NCBI RefSeq assembly: GCF_932526225.1
Contig: NC_064037.1
Coordinates: forward strand, 5,909,703-5,973,702
From: Nematostella vectensis
Taxonomy: Eukaryota; Cnidaria; Anthozoa; Actiniaria; Edwardsiidae
Reading direction: 5' to 3'
DNA length: 64,000 nucleotides
Below are positions 38,601 to 49,922 of this stretch, piece by piece. Within the stretch, counting starts at the first letter, position 1. Every line of letters begins with the position of its first letter. The notes under the pieces were generated by a model, which was not told the origin of the DNA, did not search any database, and saw nothing but the letters and a program-made list of their open reading frames with translations. A program made the translations under genes and the position numbers.

Positions 38601-41600
38601 GTGCGACCGTGCCATGATACCAACAACCGTCGGCCAGTGAAATTGGCTGCCCGCCACCGTACATACCAACATAGGAGGAGCACCTGTTGGTCACGTGAAC
38701 ACAATCCAATCAAAGACAAGCGATCACGTGAAAGTTAGAACCATGCAATCCTGCGGCACAGTTTGAAGGCGCGTGGTAATTATCAGCAGTAAGGCCGCAA
38801 TAGGGGCGCTAAACTTGCCATATTGCTAATATGGCCAGTATTAGCAGTGTAATAAGGGAGAAGTATGTAAACTTCTTAAAGGACTTGTATAATAAAGCGG
38901 ACTCTATAAAAACAAAAGTGATATATGATTATCTTATTTAGAGAATACTGAAGCCACCGACAGCTCAAAAGAATTTAGAAAAGAGAATAAATAGTAGTAG
39001 TGAAATAAAATGGGAAACTGTTTATACTAGAATTTATTCAAGCACAATAGATAGTTATATTAGACACTTTAAATACAAAATTCTAAACAATGTTTTGTTT
39101 TTAAATAAGCAGTTACATAAGTTTGGCATTATTCCTGACTCTAGATGTTCTTTTTGCTTATCATCCCCTAAAACAATAGACCATTTCTTTGTAGAATGTA
39201 CAGAATCCAAGAACTTATACTTTGAAGCAAGGCAATGGCTTGAACGGTATAATATTTCACTGCAAGAATCTAATCTTGAAAATATTTTACTCTGTATTAA
39301 GGATGAAGGCCCAGAAAATTTCATAATCCTCCTTTATAAATTGTGCCTCTTTAAACATAAAAATAACTTTAAAATCCCCTCCTTAATGGTCTTCCAAAAC
39401 TTTCTAAAACAATACGAAAAAATTGAATTCCTAGTTGCAAAAAGAAAACGTAAGATGTCAGCACACTACCAAAAATGGGAAAATGTTATAGAGGCTTTAA
39501 AAGAGTCAAGTTGTTAATAAAATGATTGGGTATGGAATGGAATGGGAAGGGTGAGGGCTCGTGGTCTTGTTTGTGTTGTGTTTCTGTTTATGTTGTGTAT
39601 ATATTTGTAGGAAAAATTATAATGAATGTATTAAAACAGACCGTTTATATAAAAAAAGGTAAACAACAACAACTAAATATTTACAACAAATATTGTAAAT
39701 AGTAAAAAAACAAGCAAAAATATAAGAATGTTAATTTAAAAAAAAGTGTTTGTTTTAATAAAAAAAAACTATTAAAAAAAGGGGGGCGCTAATTTATCAG
39801 GACATCTTAAAAATCCCCCCTCCCAGTCCCCACCCAGCTATCTGTGCCAAACAGTCATATAGTTTAGCTCCTGTGGCACAGTTTGTTAGAGCGCGGTATA
39901 TTTTCATATTATAGTATGGTCAGGGAAAGTTCTTACGGAATTACTTACCCTTTGCCCTTAAAAATACTAAATTTGAATGTTATTCCTCCCCAATTGTCTT
40001 ACTATTTACCCTTGTAAAGTACACATAATTCCTCTCGGATTTTCCTACCCTTTGCCCTTGTAAAAGTATACGTAGTTCATCTCGTTTTGTCTTCGCTTGA
40101 AGCGGATGCATGTCTTGCTCTCCCATTCACGCATCGCTGACGCGATGACACCCTCAGCCGACGTTCCCTCTATCGATAAAGCGAAATGGTCAAATCTAAT
40201 AACGACTTCTCAAGGGTGCCTGAAAAACCAGCTCTAGCAGCGGGAATTGCGACAATTAAATTTTATGGTTGTTTCTAGAGGATCTAGTAGGTGCCATGAA
40301 ATTTATTCTGTGAGCCGTGAATGTTTTCTCCTATCATCACTCTTTCGCCTTTTTGTACCATGTAAATGGCGTCTTAAGTGGAAGTGGTCTCTGTAAAGTC
40401 TAATCATCTGACAATTCTTCGGAAGAAAATGTGTTTTGGTGGCCCATAGAAGGTACGCGCGCCACGAGTTCAGGCCTAGCTACGCACTTCTGCGTGCGCT
40501 TATCACTATTAGGTAGTCTTACGTAATTCCTGTCTGATTTCGTAGTACACGATCCCATTGGTCCATTTGCGATTGTAGATGGGCGCTCCTCTGACTGTTG
40601 AGCCCGTGATGTCTTCGTTTAATGCGGCCAGTTGTTGTTCTGGGGGGAAAACCATGTCTCCTTCGAACAGGTCAGGATCAACAATCCCAAGATTTTCTGT
40701 GAGGAAAGGCGAATAGAGATTAGCATTTCTTTGACAATATAAGACATTTAGATTCTTTCTGGCTTTGTTCGGTTGTTCTATCAGCCACGATTCACTAGAA
40801 ACAGAAACAGCCTATCGTCAGAGAAACGATACTGACACAAGGTAGCAAAACACATGACACAGGATACCCGTTATTAGAAAAGCAATACGACACAGCATAT
40901 GAAGAAAATGTTGTCGTTTTAAGGAACTGGTACCGAGGACTCTTAGTTTCTTTTCAGATACTTTCTCCATTGACTAAAGATGGTCACAGTCACTGTTTTT
41001 CTCTTCTGATTACAAGTCACCAAGCACCTGCGGTACGGTAACCTTAAAAATAACAAGAACCGTTCAGTTTTTTTCCAAATAACGAATATATTAGTTTCCT
41101 TATATGGAAGTAACGGGTTTGGCAAAATTGACAATTTTCGGCTGAATTGTCTTGATATGGTAACCAATCACATGACAAGAGAGGCACAAATCACATGATA
41201 TAGGAATAAACGCCAATAGAACAGCGAAAAGTTCTCCAGAAGAATCCACCGGAAATTTAATGGTTCATATGAGCTTTTGCTTGGCTCACGAGAAACTTTC
41301 CGCAAACTAGATGCGCAAATGATGACACCGCCCCTTTAATTCCTAAAATCCTATTTATCCATTCATATATCACATAGAACTTTGTATTTCCTGGCGTAAC
41401 ACTTTGCACCTAAGGATATCCACTCGAAATGAAAATCAAAACAATATACCTTGTTAATCTAATTGAAGGGCCCCCGAATGGTCTTTTGGGTAGGGATATA
41501 TATGATATCTAGGTACGAACGGACAAAATAACGTCCAAAGAACAAAAAGATTATGGACAAAAAAAAAATAGAATTACATTTCAGGACAATATATAATATC

Positions 41601-41987
41601 ATATATAACGTACCTACCGTCTTTGGCGAGCACCCCGTTTTTTTATGCAAGACCGAGCATTTTTAGTTGTTGAATAAATCGAGCAGCGAGCACATCGAAA
41701 AATACAATGCGAGCACATCGAAAAAAAACCTATGCGAGCACGGCGGAAAAAAATTGCGCGAGCATGCGAGCATTAGCCGAAAACTGCGAGCACATCGAGA
41801 TTTCGGGGGACCATTCGGGGGCCATAATTGAAACCAAAAATAATTCTTCTAATATGACGTTGTTTTCAAACAGCACGCAGTATACATTTCAGTCGAACCC
41901 TATTAAAATATTCTTCTTACCGTCGGGATTGGAATCCGCCGCGAACGCTATTGCAGCGAGACACAAGAACACGAAAGCAGTCTTCAT
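35653..41987 (-). CDS. Secreted astacin metalloprotease with Cys-rich ShK-like tail (gene A), 9 exons, 312 aa
   Basis: Exons in transcript order: 41987-41921, 40696-40523, 40169-40049, 38683-38592, 37952-37869, 37421-37279, 36589-36508, 36299-36268, 35796-35653. Exon 1 encodes a hydrophobic signal peptide. Exon 2 carries the FEGD propeptide motif, whose Asp masks the zinc in astacins. Exons 4-5 encode the zinc site HExxHxxGxxHE (about residue 149 on) and exon 6 the SLMHYG Met-turn. The last ~58 residues hold eight cysteines, resembling an ShK/Tox1-type domain. The predicted product is a secreted zinc endopeptidase. Cnidarian astacins of this layout include both developmental enzymes and nematocyst venom proteins of the NEP6 type; which applies here cannot be told. 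Gene B is a tandem paralogue with the same intron phases. Introns 3 and 6 contain LINE and tRNA-like fragments. Confidence 0.92.
36330..36540. repeat. 32-bp tandem repeat (6 copies) of the exon 7 donor of astacin gene A
   Basis: The exon end plus donor (plus strand CAC|CTTTGTATGCCGGGCAG) recurs at exact 32-bp steps; the exon-side base of each copy is at 36508 (true donor), 36476, 36444, 36412, 36380 and 36348. Four downstream copies read GTGAGT, a better donor than the true GTGAAT. Using any decoy would add 32 nt per unit and shift the frame. Confidence 0.93.
36644..36728 (+). pseudogene. tRNA-derived sequence (SINE head or tRNA pseudogene)
   Basis: GCTCCTGTGGCACAGTCGGTTAGCGC is followed 50-60 bp later by GTTCGATCC, matching RNA polymerase III A and B boxes. 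The acceptor arms do not pair, so a functional tRNA is unlikely. A related head lies near 39869 in another intron of the same gene. Confidence 0.6.
38409..38524. repeat. Imperfect hairpin in intron 4 of astacin gene A
   Basis: Arms CATCTTCCCACAA...GCGCGTGAAACCGA and ...CGGTTTTACGCGC...GCGGGAAGATG are inverted repeats. A related hairpin occupies the same intron of gene B (46538-46664), with the shared core CGTCAAAATTGTAAACA. Confidence 0.8.
38849..39665 (+). mobile_element. 5'-truncated LINE 3' end (L1/Tx1-like) in astacin gene A intron 3
   Basis: A plus-strand frame (with one stop near 38938) runs to 39517 and ends like an L1/Tx1-type C-terminus: [19 protein letters not shown], then a CxxC...HxxxxC zinc-knuckle (SRCSFC...DHFFVEC). 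An AT-rich, A-tailed 3' end follows. Antisense to the host gene. The L1/Tx1 assignment rests on motif style only. Confidence 0.75.
39930..40080. repeat. Degenerate triplication of the exon 3 donor of astacin gene A
   Basis: The last ~28 bases of exon 3 plus donor and ~15 intron bases occur three times in transcript order, with donors at 40048 (GTAGGA), 40002 (GTAAGA) and 39948 (GTAAGT). The downstream copies have better donor consensus than the first, but reading past the first donor meets an immediate in-frame TAG. Confidence 0.85.
41690..41805. repeat. Short degenerate repeats (GCGAGCACATCGAAA type), astacin gene A intron 1
   Basis: GCGAGCA followed by CATCGA or CGGCGGA and A-rich runs recurs about six times at uneven spacing. 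Intronic; no function evident. Confidence 0.6.
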
Positions 41988-43038
41988 CTTATCTCTGGTT
42001 AACTTATCAAGAGTAATAAGTACTAAATATTATCTAGCTCTTATACCCAGTACAGGGACACCACCTGGACACGTGTATACGAACATTTTTATTTGTACTA
42101 CAAATGTTACACTAAATAAAAGCAGTGAGAGAATACTCATATTTTCTTGAAGAATCTTCAAATCTTAGGGTTTTTTCCAAGCATCAACTTTTAAAATGGT
42201 TAATTTCGGCATCAGAACATATTCAAACGACAAAATATGCCATTTTAACGTGTTTCGGTAAGGGGGCTCATTGTATTAAGGTGTATTTGTATTTGGATAA
42301 AGGTGTTGTGGTAAACTTGTTCCACATTTGAATCAATATCAACTACAGCAAGGCAGCCGAATGTAGAAGCAGCTTTGGTGAAAGTATTTGTTTTTCATGT
42401 CATACGTTGTTTTTATTGAAACAGGTTTTCCCTTTTATCTTTAGAAATGAAATGTCCATACCCTGACCCATTCCCTACAAAGAGAGATTTTTCGTTCTCG
42501 CGGTTAGATTTAAGAGACATACAACTATTTCAAATAAGGTTGCAGTCGGGAATCTGTGTATCGTCACCCGCAGTGCCTCATGGGTATCAAGTAAATAAGC
42601 AAATATGGGTAAATAAAATAAAAATCCAGGTTTAAAAAGCTGTATAATTCTTAATCTGTTCTAGCGAACATTCACATAGCTTTTAGTTACAAGGATTCAG
42701 CCGTTTATACGCTACCCACAAACCACCGCGGGTTACGACACACAGATTCTCAAGTGTATTTAAACTTGTTTTGAAAAAGGTGTATAAGAGATGCCTGGGA
42801 GGTGAGGGGCTTTATGTAAACTCGGCAAGAAGGGAGGGGGAGGGTCGGGGGTGTCGTTATTATGTGTAATGATCTGAAAGAATTGTGTAATGCTCGGAAG
42901 AAAGTTGTAGTATTCATTATATTGGCTTCCAAAATTTGTAACACAGAGACAAAAGTCTAAACAACGACGTTGGACTGATAACTGAGTTTATTTTTCAGAC
43001 TTATCATTATTAGTTTATTTTTCAGAATCAATCAGATC
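41988..43038. other. Intergenic spacer between the two astacin genes
   Basis: About 1 kb lies between the start codon of gene A and the stop of gene B (same strand). It should contain the gene A promoter and the gene B cleavage site. Minus-strand AATAAA motifs lie at 43014-43019 and 42988-42993. No other feature is supported. Confidence 0.5.
43014..43019 (-). terminator. Poly(A) signal AATAAA for astacin gene B
   Basis: TTTATT on the plus strand, 20 bp beyond the gene B stop codon. A second copy at 42988-42993 sits in a duplicated GTTTATTTTTCAGA context. Confidence 0.6.
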
Positions 43039-43766
43039 TTAACCGCAGCTTCCGTTGCACTGCGTCACCATCATATCCATGTTAGATCCACAGCTCGACT
43101 TAGAACTACACTTCTTGTCAACCCAACACCAGTCACCAGACCCCTTGATACCACACCTCTTCCAGCACCGCCTGCCAGCCGACTGAAGGGAAAGAAAAAC
43201 ACAAAGAAAAAAAATTAAAGCGCAAAACATAAATTGGAATATTAGTTATTTTCATAAACATTAAGTCTGGTCAAGAAAATTTAACAGTCAGTTTCGAGTC
43301 GGGTCGGATTTTGAAGAGGCTAAAACAACCTAGTACTCGCATGTTTTATAGCTGAGAAAACGGAAGTTGGGTCACAGGTATTTTAGTAAAAGCGGCCAGG
43401 GAAACAAAAAACAAAAAAGTATTTTCACTTACCAGAAACCTCCACGAGCAGCCATATTCGACTGAAAAGAGATACATTATCATTATCGTTGTCATTATCG
43501 ATGTTATTAGTATTTTATCAAAGATGTGCTAATTGAAAAACCTCATCCTCCTCATAACATTACATCATCATCATCATCATCCTCCTCCTCATCATCATCA
43601 TCATCATCATCATCGTCGTCGCCATCGCCATCGCCATCGCCATCGCCATCGCCATCGCCATCGCCATCGCCATCGCCATCGCCATCGCCATCGCCATCGC
43701 CATCGCCATCGCCATCGCCATCGCCATCGCCATCGCCATCGCCATCGCCATCGCCATCGCCATCGC

Positions 43767-43820
<54 letters not shown>

Positions 43821-46800
43821 TCATCATCAACATCAAATAAAGACGTGTTGCGATCGGATAAACTTTTAGAAACAAGCAGAGAGGAAGCTCTACAAATGAG
43901 GCTATATATTCATCAGTTTAAAAATTATTTTCCATCATTAACATTATTATTACTGTAATACATTACACCAACCCATTATCACCATCTTATAATAATACGG
44001 ACCTTTATAATGATTTGGGCACCCGTAACGCAAATTCATCTGGTGCACATCCAAGTCACTCAAATAGTCACGCTGTCCGATTTTCGCCTGTGAGCCAAAG
44101 AAGCAGAAATGAAGCTTATGAGTGGACGATTTAGGAGTATGTAGGACACTGGGACTATTGGGTATGAGTTGACATGGTGAGCAGAGCTTTGCAGTAGCGG
44201 ATCTAGAGGGAGGGTTTAGGGGGTTTGCTTCCCCCCCTTCCTTTGGGCTGCCATAGGAAGCCATATGTAAAAAAAATTACCCCCTCACACTTTTGTAACT
44301 GAGCTAAACCTCCCCTTTGGCGAAAAGCTAGATCCGCTCCTGCCCTATTGAACATGGCATGTGTCGGCAGTCGTTCACATACTGTTACACACGGTATGTG
44401 AACGCCTGGAAGTGTTACACACGGTATGTGAACGACTGGAAGTGTTACACACAGTATGTGAACGATTGGAAGTGTTACACACGGTATGTGAACGACTGGA
44501 AGTGTTACATACGGTATGTGAACGATTGGAATTAAGTGTTACACATGGTATGTGAACGATTAGAAGTGTTACACACGGTATGTGAACGATTGGAAGTGTT
44601 ACACACGGTATGTGAACGATTGGAAGTGTTACACATGGTATGTGAACGACTGGAAGTGTTACACACGGTATGTGAACGACTGGAAGTGTTACACACGGTA
44701 TGCGAACGACTGGAACTGTTACACACGGTATGTGAACGATTGGAAGTGTTACACACGGTATGTGAACGACTGGAAGTGTTACACATGGTATGTTAACGAC
44801 TGGAAGTATTACACACGGTATGTGAACGACTGGAAGTGTTACACACGGTATGTGAACGACTGGAAGTGTTACACACGGTATGTGAACGATTGGAAGTGTT
44901 ACACACTGTATGTGAACGACTGGAAGTGTTACACACGGTATGTGAACGACTGGAAGTGTTACACATGGTATGTGAACGACTGGAAGTGTTACACACGGTA
45001 TGTGAACGACTGGAAGTGTTACACATGGTATGTGAACGACTGGAAGTGTTACACATGGTATGTGAACGATTGGAAGTGTTACACACGGTATGTGAAAGAT
45101 TGGAAGTGTTACACACGGTATGTGAACGACTGGAAGTGTTACACACGGTATGTGAACGATTGGAATTAAGTGTTACACATGGTATGTGAACGACTGGAAG
45201 TGTTACACACGGTATGTGAACGACTGGAAGTGTTACACTGACACGGTATGTGAACGATTGGAAGTGTTACACACAGTTTGTTTCGGACAGGGAGTGTTAC
45301 ACACGGCATTGTGAGGAACCGGAAGTGTACGACTAGGTATTTGCGGTACCAAATGTGTTGGAAGCAATATGTGAAGGACCAGAGGTATTACACGTGGTAT
45401 GTGTAGGACCAAGTGTTAGATACGATTTGTGTAGCATCGAAATTTTTAGAGACTTTATGTGTAGGATCGCAAAAGCTAGAAATTGCATGTGTGAGACAAG
45501 ATGTGTTGTACTTGCCCCACTCTTCTTAGGTGTGATTGTCGCTCTTCCATTGACGGAGAAGTAATTCTTCCCATAATGCATCAGTGAGCCAAAGTCATAG
45601 GGAGTACCAAAGGTGTTGATTCTGTCAGCCGAGTACTTGTTGAAATTGTGCTTGGAATCTGTAAAGTGTCAAGAAGTCCATTAGGCAGAGCAAGGATGTA
45701 ACAAACAGTTCTTACTTAGGTACTTTCAATACTAGAACTGGGAAGTGAAACAATCCATTATTTTTGTTTTTTGATTTGTTTTTGCTGCCAACGATCTCTC
45801 CTGCCCTTTAGCAGGTTACCTTTTAAGTTTTTTTTCCTAGAGACTTTGGATAGTTCGCCACGCCTACCTTCCAGATCACCAAATAGTTGCATACCAATGA
45901 AGGAGTCCCGGGTCCGTTACGAAGGGGGAGGGGGGGGGAGAGGAGAAGCTTGACCCCTCCCCCCTTAACAAACTTACACTAGCTTCGATTCAAGCAAGGA
46001 CTACTCGATTGTTTTCATTTCAGCGTCTCTCCACTAATAAAATAGGGTTTCAGAACTAACTCAGTATGTTACCATAGCGTTGACGTACCAGTTTTGATGT
46101 TGTCCCAGTGAACGGTGACGTAGTTGTCTCGGTCGGGTCGAGATTGCTCGTGATAAAACCCCAAGGCGTGACCTGAGATAAAATGCAGAACATTAAATAC
46201 ATTGGATAGTACATGCGCTATGATTGGTTTAAAACCAACAATAGCTCAAGGTCATTTGAACATAACATAACATGACAATGACATCAATCAATAAATCAAG
46301 TGATATAAAGTGGTATCCGAATGGCTTGATGGATTTGAAACCAGTTGATTCAGGTACTGTGATTGATTATTATTTTATAAAAGAAATCAGCACTTTTTTA
46401 TACTTTATATTTTATATTTCATAATGGAAGCACTTTTGTAAGGTCGGTCTCTGTGAAGCACTCACACACCCCGATGGGGAATAAGAGGGGGATGGGATGT
46501 TTGTGCTCCGTTTTCCCAGTTCCCATTGCTACAATTCACTTTCCCACAATTCTTTGCGACGCGCGCGTGAAACCGAGGTAAGACGTCAAAATTGTAAACA
46601 AGATGGCAGTTTGTTTTTATCCTCAGTTTTACACGCGCATCGCAAAGGGTTGTGGGAAGATGTGGTCTTATTTTCTCTTTGTTGTGGTAACCCTTAGAAC
46701 TCACCAATTTCATGGGCGGCAGTTCCCTTGTGCCAGCACCCGCTGCCTAGTGAGATCGCCTGCGCACCGCGGTCAAGCATTCCAACATACGACCAACAAC

Positions 46801-48698
46801 TAAGAAAGAGTAGCAGTTTGTTATGAATGAGTAGTACAGTATGGTGCTGTAATAAAATATAACCCAGCAACTGTAGACTGAGAGGCTCCCAAGTGTCCAG
46901 AAAACAAGAAAAACATCCGAGGCAGAGCTATCCAGATTTTGTATAATCTATTGCGTCCATAAAAGAGATCCATCTCGAAAAAATGTTTATTGCAGCCGAA
47001 TGATCTTTTTTTATTTAAATATAACACACTCAGTTTAAATTTCTTTACCGTGGCGAATAAGCTTTGCTCGCAACTGGCCTGTGTTTAGATAAAGATCCCA
47101 GAAAATTTAGCCCTTCTATGCTCCAAAGAAACGTCTTACCCGCTCGGGGGATGGACTCTAATAAAAACATAGGGGGGTGATCGTCGGCAAAATCGATTTC
47201 AACCCTAAAGGAGGGCAATATGGGCGTGGTCAACAGAAATCCTTCAACACCTCCAAAGGGATGGCAGTTGGTGGAACTTTTAAAAGATGTGACGATCACC
47301 CCCGTCTTCTTTTCTGGAGAGTCCCCCCCTGGACTTACCCATCGCCTTTGAAAAAGTAGACGTAGTTTTTCTGCGTTGTTCGCTTTTGAAATCGCACGCA
47401 GGTCTTGCTCTCCCACTCACGCATGGCGTTCTGTATCACTCCCTCCGCTGGGGTCCCCTCTATAAACAACACGTGAATTAGCGCATGCATTCCCATTCTA
47501 GCGCATCGCGTTCTGTATCACTCTTTCCGCTGGGGTCCCCTCTAAAAACTTAATTGCGTGATTTTTAACACAGGCATCCCATTCACGCATGGCGTTCTGT
47601 ATCACTCCCTCCGCAGGGGTCCCCCCTAAAAACAACACGTAAATAGGCACAGGTATCCCATTCTAGCATCGCGTTCTGTATCAATCTTGGTTGGGATCCC
47701 CTCTTAAATCAACACATTAATAAGCACAGGCACCCTATTCTCGTATGGCGTATCCCTCACACGGCTAATTACCAAGTAAACCGTGGCCCATAGAAAAATC
47801 ATGACATAGAACCTTAAAGTACGGTCGAGGTTTAATCAAGATGCATGATGCCTTCCGCTAATCATGCTACCTGCTTTTAACCATCAATTGCCTTACCCCA
47901 CCCATAAGCCCCTTCTTAATATCAAACACGCCCCTAACCATACAACGAATATCCAATCTTTACCAATGGCCAAATGGCTTTTTAAAATACTTTATTTCAT
48001 AGCTTACTTAAGTCAGAGCGTATCTCATAGGGCAGGATGGCGTTGGGCCATTTCTTGTCGTGGATGGGCGCTCCTCTGGACGCGCCCAAGTCACCGTTGT
48101 TCACCGATTGTTGTTGATCCGGAGTGAGGATCATATCTCCTTCGAAAAGATCGCTCCTAGGATTCCCAGCATTCTCTGTTGGCCCAAAATCAACAACGAA
48201 CCCTGTCCATGATACTGACGCAGTTGTTGTTAATCATTGCATGAAGTTATGTTTGCCTATTTTGCCCCCCCCCCCCCCTCCCTTGACGGCCAAAAAGTTA
48301 TTAAGGAATTTTCAAATACTATGCTTTTTCTATATGACTGCACATCCCCCTTCAGCCAATCCTGGGTACGCGCTTAACTCTTATATGTTATTTAAACAAA
48401 TATTATTCATTACCCATTTCTCCGTAAAGTTATTGTTTTGGAAATTTTTGTTTATGGTTCTGAAATACAATGGTCTTCTTTTAAATATACTTTGAAGAGA
48501 ACATGGTTAGCAATTAGTTACACTCGTGTATAAGCCGTTGGAAAGAGACCAGCTAATCGATGCCTTGGGTAACTATTATTCGATAGCCTAAAATGGCGGT
48601 CTGACTATCGACTTTTTTTAATTCTTCTACTCACCATCAATACTGGCGCTTGAAACAAGCGATATTGCAGTGAAGCACAACAGAACTGAAAGTCTCAT
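43039..48698 (-). CDS. Secreted astacin metalloprotease with Cys-rich ShK-like tail (gene B), 9 exons, 310 aa
   Basis: Exons in transcript order: 48698-48635, 48175-48008, 47459-47339, 46799-46705, 46172-46089, 45658-45516, 44087-44003, 43461-43433, 43182-43039. The layout matches gene A: signal peptide, FEGD propeptide switch, HExxHxxGxxHE zinc site split between exons 4 and 5, SLMHYG Met-turn in exon 6, and an eight-Cys C-terminus in exons 7-9. Exons 3, 5, 6 and 9 have identical lengths in the two genes and all intron phases agree, so the pair arose by tandem duplication. Intron 6 starts with GC (GCAAGT) instead of GT, where gene A has GTGAGT. A protease is well supported; a venom, digestive or developmental role is open. 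Confidence 0.92.
43558..43831. repeat. Composite (CAT)n/(CGCCAT)n microsatellite in astacin gene B intron 7
   Basis: A core of about 25 CGCCAT hexamers (about 43617-43770) is flanked on both sides by CAT trinucleotides. Ser-Pro, His-Arg, Asp-Gly and Met-Ala frames here are artefacts. Confidence 0.97.
44370..45290. repeat. 30-bp minisatellite, about 30 copies, astacin gene B intron 6
   Basis: Unit core ACACGGTATGTGAACGACTG plus GAAGTGTT. Increasingly degenerate 28-31-bp units continue from 45290 to about 45515, right up to the GC donor of exon 6. The left edge starts with an inverted partial unit (GTTCACATACTGTTACACACGGTATGTGAAC). Confidence 0.95.
46538..46664. repeat. Imperfect hairpin in intron 4 of astacin gene B
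   Basis: Inverted arms CTTTCCCACAATTCTTTGCG...GCGCGTGAAACCGAGG and CCTCAGTTTTACACGCGC...CGCAAAGGGTTGTGGGAAG. It corresponds to the hairpin in gene A intron 4 and lies about 40 bp downstream of the exon 4 donor. Confidence 0.8.
47416..47765. repeat. About 80-bp tandem repeat (4-5 copies) of the exon 3 5' end and acceptor of astacin gene B
   Basis: GCGTTCTGTATCA (exon 3 sequence, antisense view) occurs at 47426 in the exon and again at 47508, 47592 and 47671, with a partial copy near 47748. Each copy is followed by CCGCTGGGGTCCCCTCTA-like sequence, the exon start plus acceptor TAGAG (shown reversed). The extra copies lie upstream of the true acceptor in the transcript. Confidence 0.88.
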
Positions 48699-49475
48699 CT
48701 TCTCTGGTCTCCTCGCAGCCAGTTCGTTACTAAGTGAAAGCAGTTCCCCGTCTTCTTATCAAGGTACTGTAACATCATTGTGACAACACCTGTGTTTGCT
48801 CGAGAAACTGCGGCAAGACATTATTTAGTTATCTGTATTTGCCAGGTATTATTGGCTTACAATTTGATATTCTAAATAGAAGCACTTACAAAATTCGTGA
48901 ATTAATTTAGGCACTAAGGGTGCCTTCGTGGCTGAAGGCGCTCCTTCCATTTATATACATGCCGTGAAGTTTAGAGAAAGTGCTATTCCCCCTCTTCAGA
49001 AATATATAAATATAGGGACCCCCCCCCCCCCCCCCCCCCGCTGATCTCTACAAGGATAAAAGGGGAAATCTATAAAAGAAACTTTGGAATTGGAAGAGGT
49101 TTTATCTTTTCCTCTAAAATTTATGAGATTTCTATAACCGGGGCTTTCAAATTGGTTATTTTGCTCTTAATTAAGTCATTGTTTAATGCTTGGTTGTCGC
49201 CTTTTAACTGATGAACTTTTCAGCTGCATTTATAGTTTATAACTCTTCAGTGTGCTTAGTGTCTGTGTTGGTCTGCCTGTGTCAATAATTAAGGCTATAG
49301 CGTGGTAGTTTTCTCTTGGATATCCTTGTGTGTGTAAATACTAAAATTGGCACATCAAAATGCAGTGACTATGAACTAGGCCTAATTGGTTAGACGGCGT
49401 GCTAGAGTCGCATTATTGTGCCGCCCTAAACAGGTGATGCCACGTTAGCGCCGTGTATTGCGCACTCATTTAAAT

Positions 49476-49658
49476 GAGTGTCTCGACACTAACTGTGGAA
49501 TAGATTTATGGTACCCTGGGTACCAGAGCCTCAAGACTTTCCCCGTCCAGTGACGCTCAGCCAAAATGCCGCGACGAGCGTCACTGGACGAGAGAGGTCT
49601 GGAGGCTCTGGTACCCAGGGTACCATAAATCTATTCCACAGTTAGTGTCGAGACACTC
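49476..49658. mobile_element. Fold-back element with 57-bp perfect inverted arms
   Basis: Arms 49476-49532 and 49602-49658 are exact reverse complements, starting GAGTGTCTCGACACTAACTG. Further inside, TCCAGTGACGCTC pairs with GAGCGTCACTGGA. The whole 183 bp can form one long hairpin. No ORF; a palindromic MITE or fold-back element is the likeliest class. Confidence 0.9.
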
Positions 49659-49849
49659 AACCGAATCAGAACGGCGTGGGTGTGACTCTGGCGATCTGTT
49701 TAATCTAGGCCTAAAAAACCCTGTGTCTTTATTCATGCATATCTATTACCTATTATTATTGAGAGTAAACTTTATGCCATCGGGAAAACCAGTAAAAACT
49801 AAAAACTTGCGGGGAAATGATTACTTTTCAGGGTTGTGTTAAAGAAGGG

Positions 49850-49922
49850 TGTTCGGTGGCGCAATCGGTTAACGCGTTCGGCTGTTAACGAAAGGTTGAT
49901 GGTTCAAGCCTAACCAGGGACG
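49850..49922 (+). pseudogene. tRNA-Asn(GTT)-derived SINE unit 1
   Basis: TGGCGCAATCGGTTAACGCG (A box), anticodon region CGGCTGTTAACG and GGTTCAAGCC (B box) follow tRNA-Asn. One base is missing in the anticodon stem, and the acceptor stem does not pair. A ~90-bp non-tRNA tail follows, as in a SINE. Confidence 0.8.

Noticed and set aside
43526-43958. Ser-Pro, His-Arg, Asp-Gly and Met-Ala repeat proteins
   Set aside because: All are readings of one CAT/CGCCAT microsatellite inside an astacin intron.
44370-45290. 30-bp repeats resembling a CRISPR array, and long repeat-protein frames on both strands
   Set aside because: There are no spacers; the frames stay open only because the period is a multiple of three. 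It is an intronic minisatellite.
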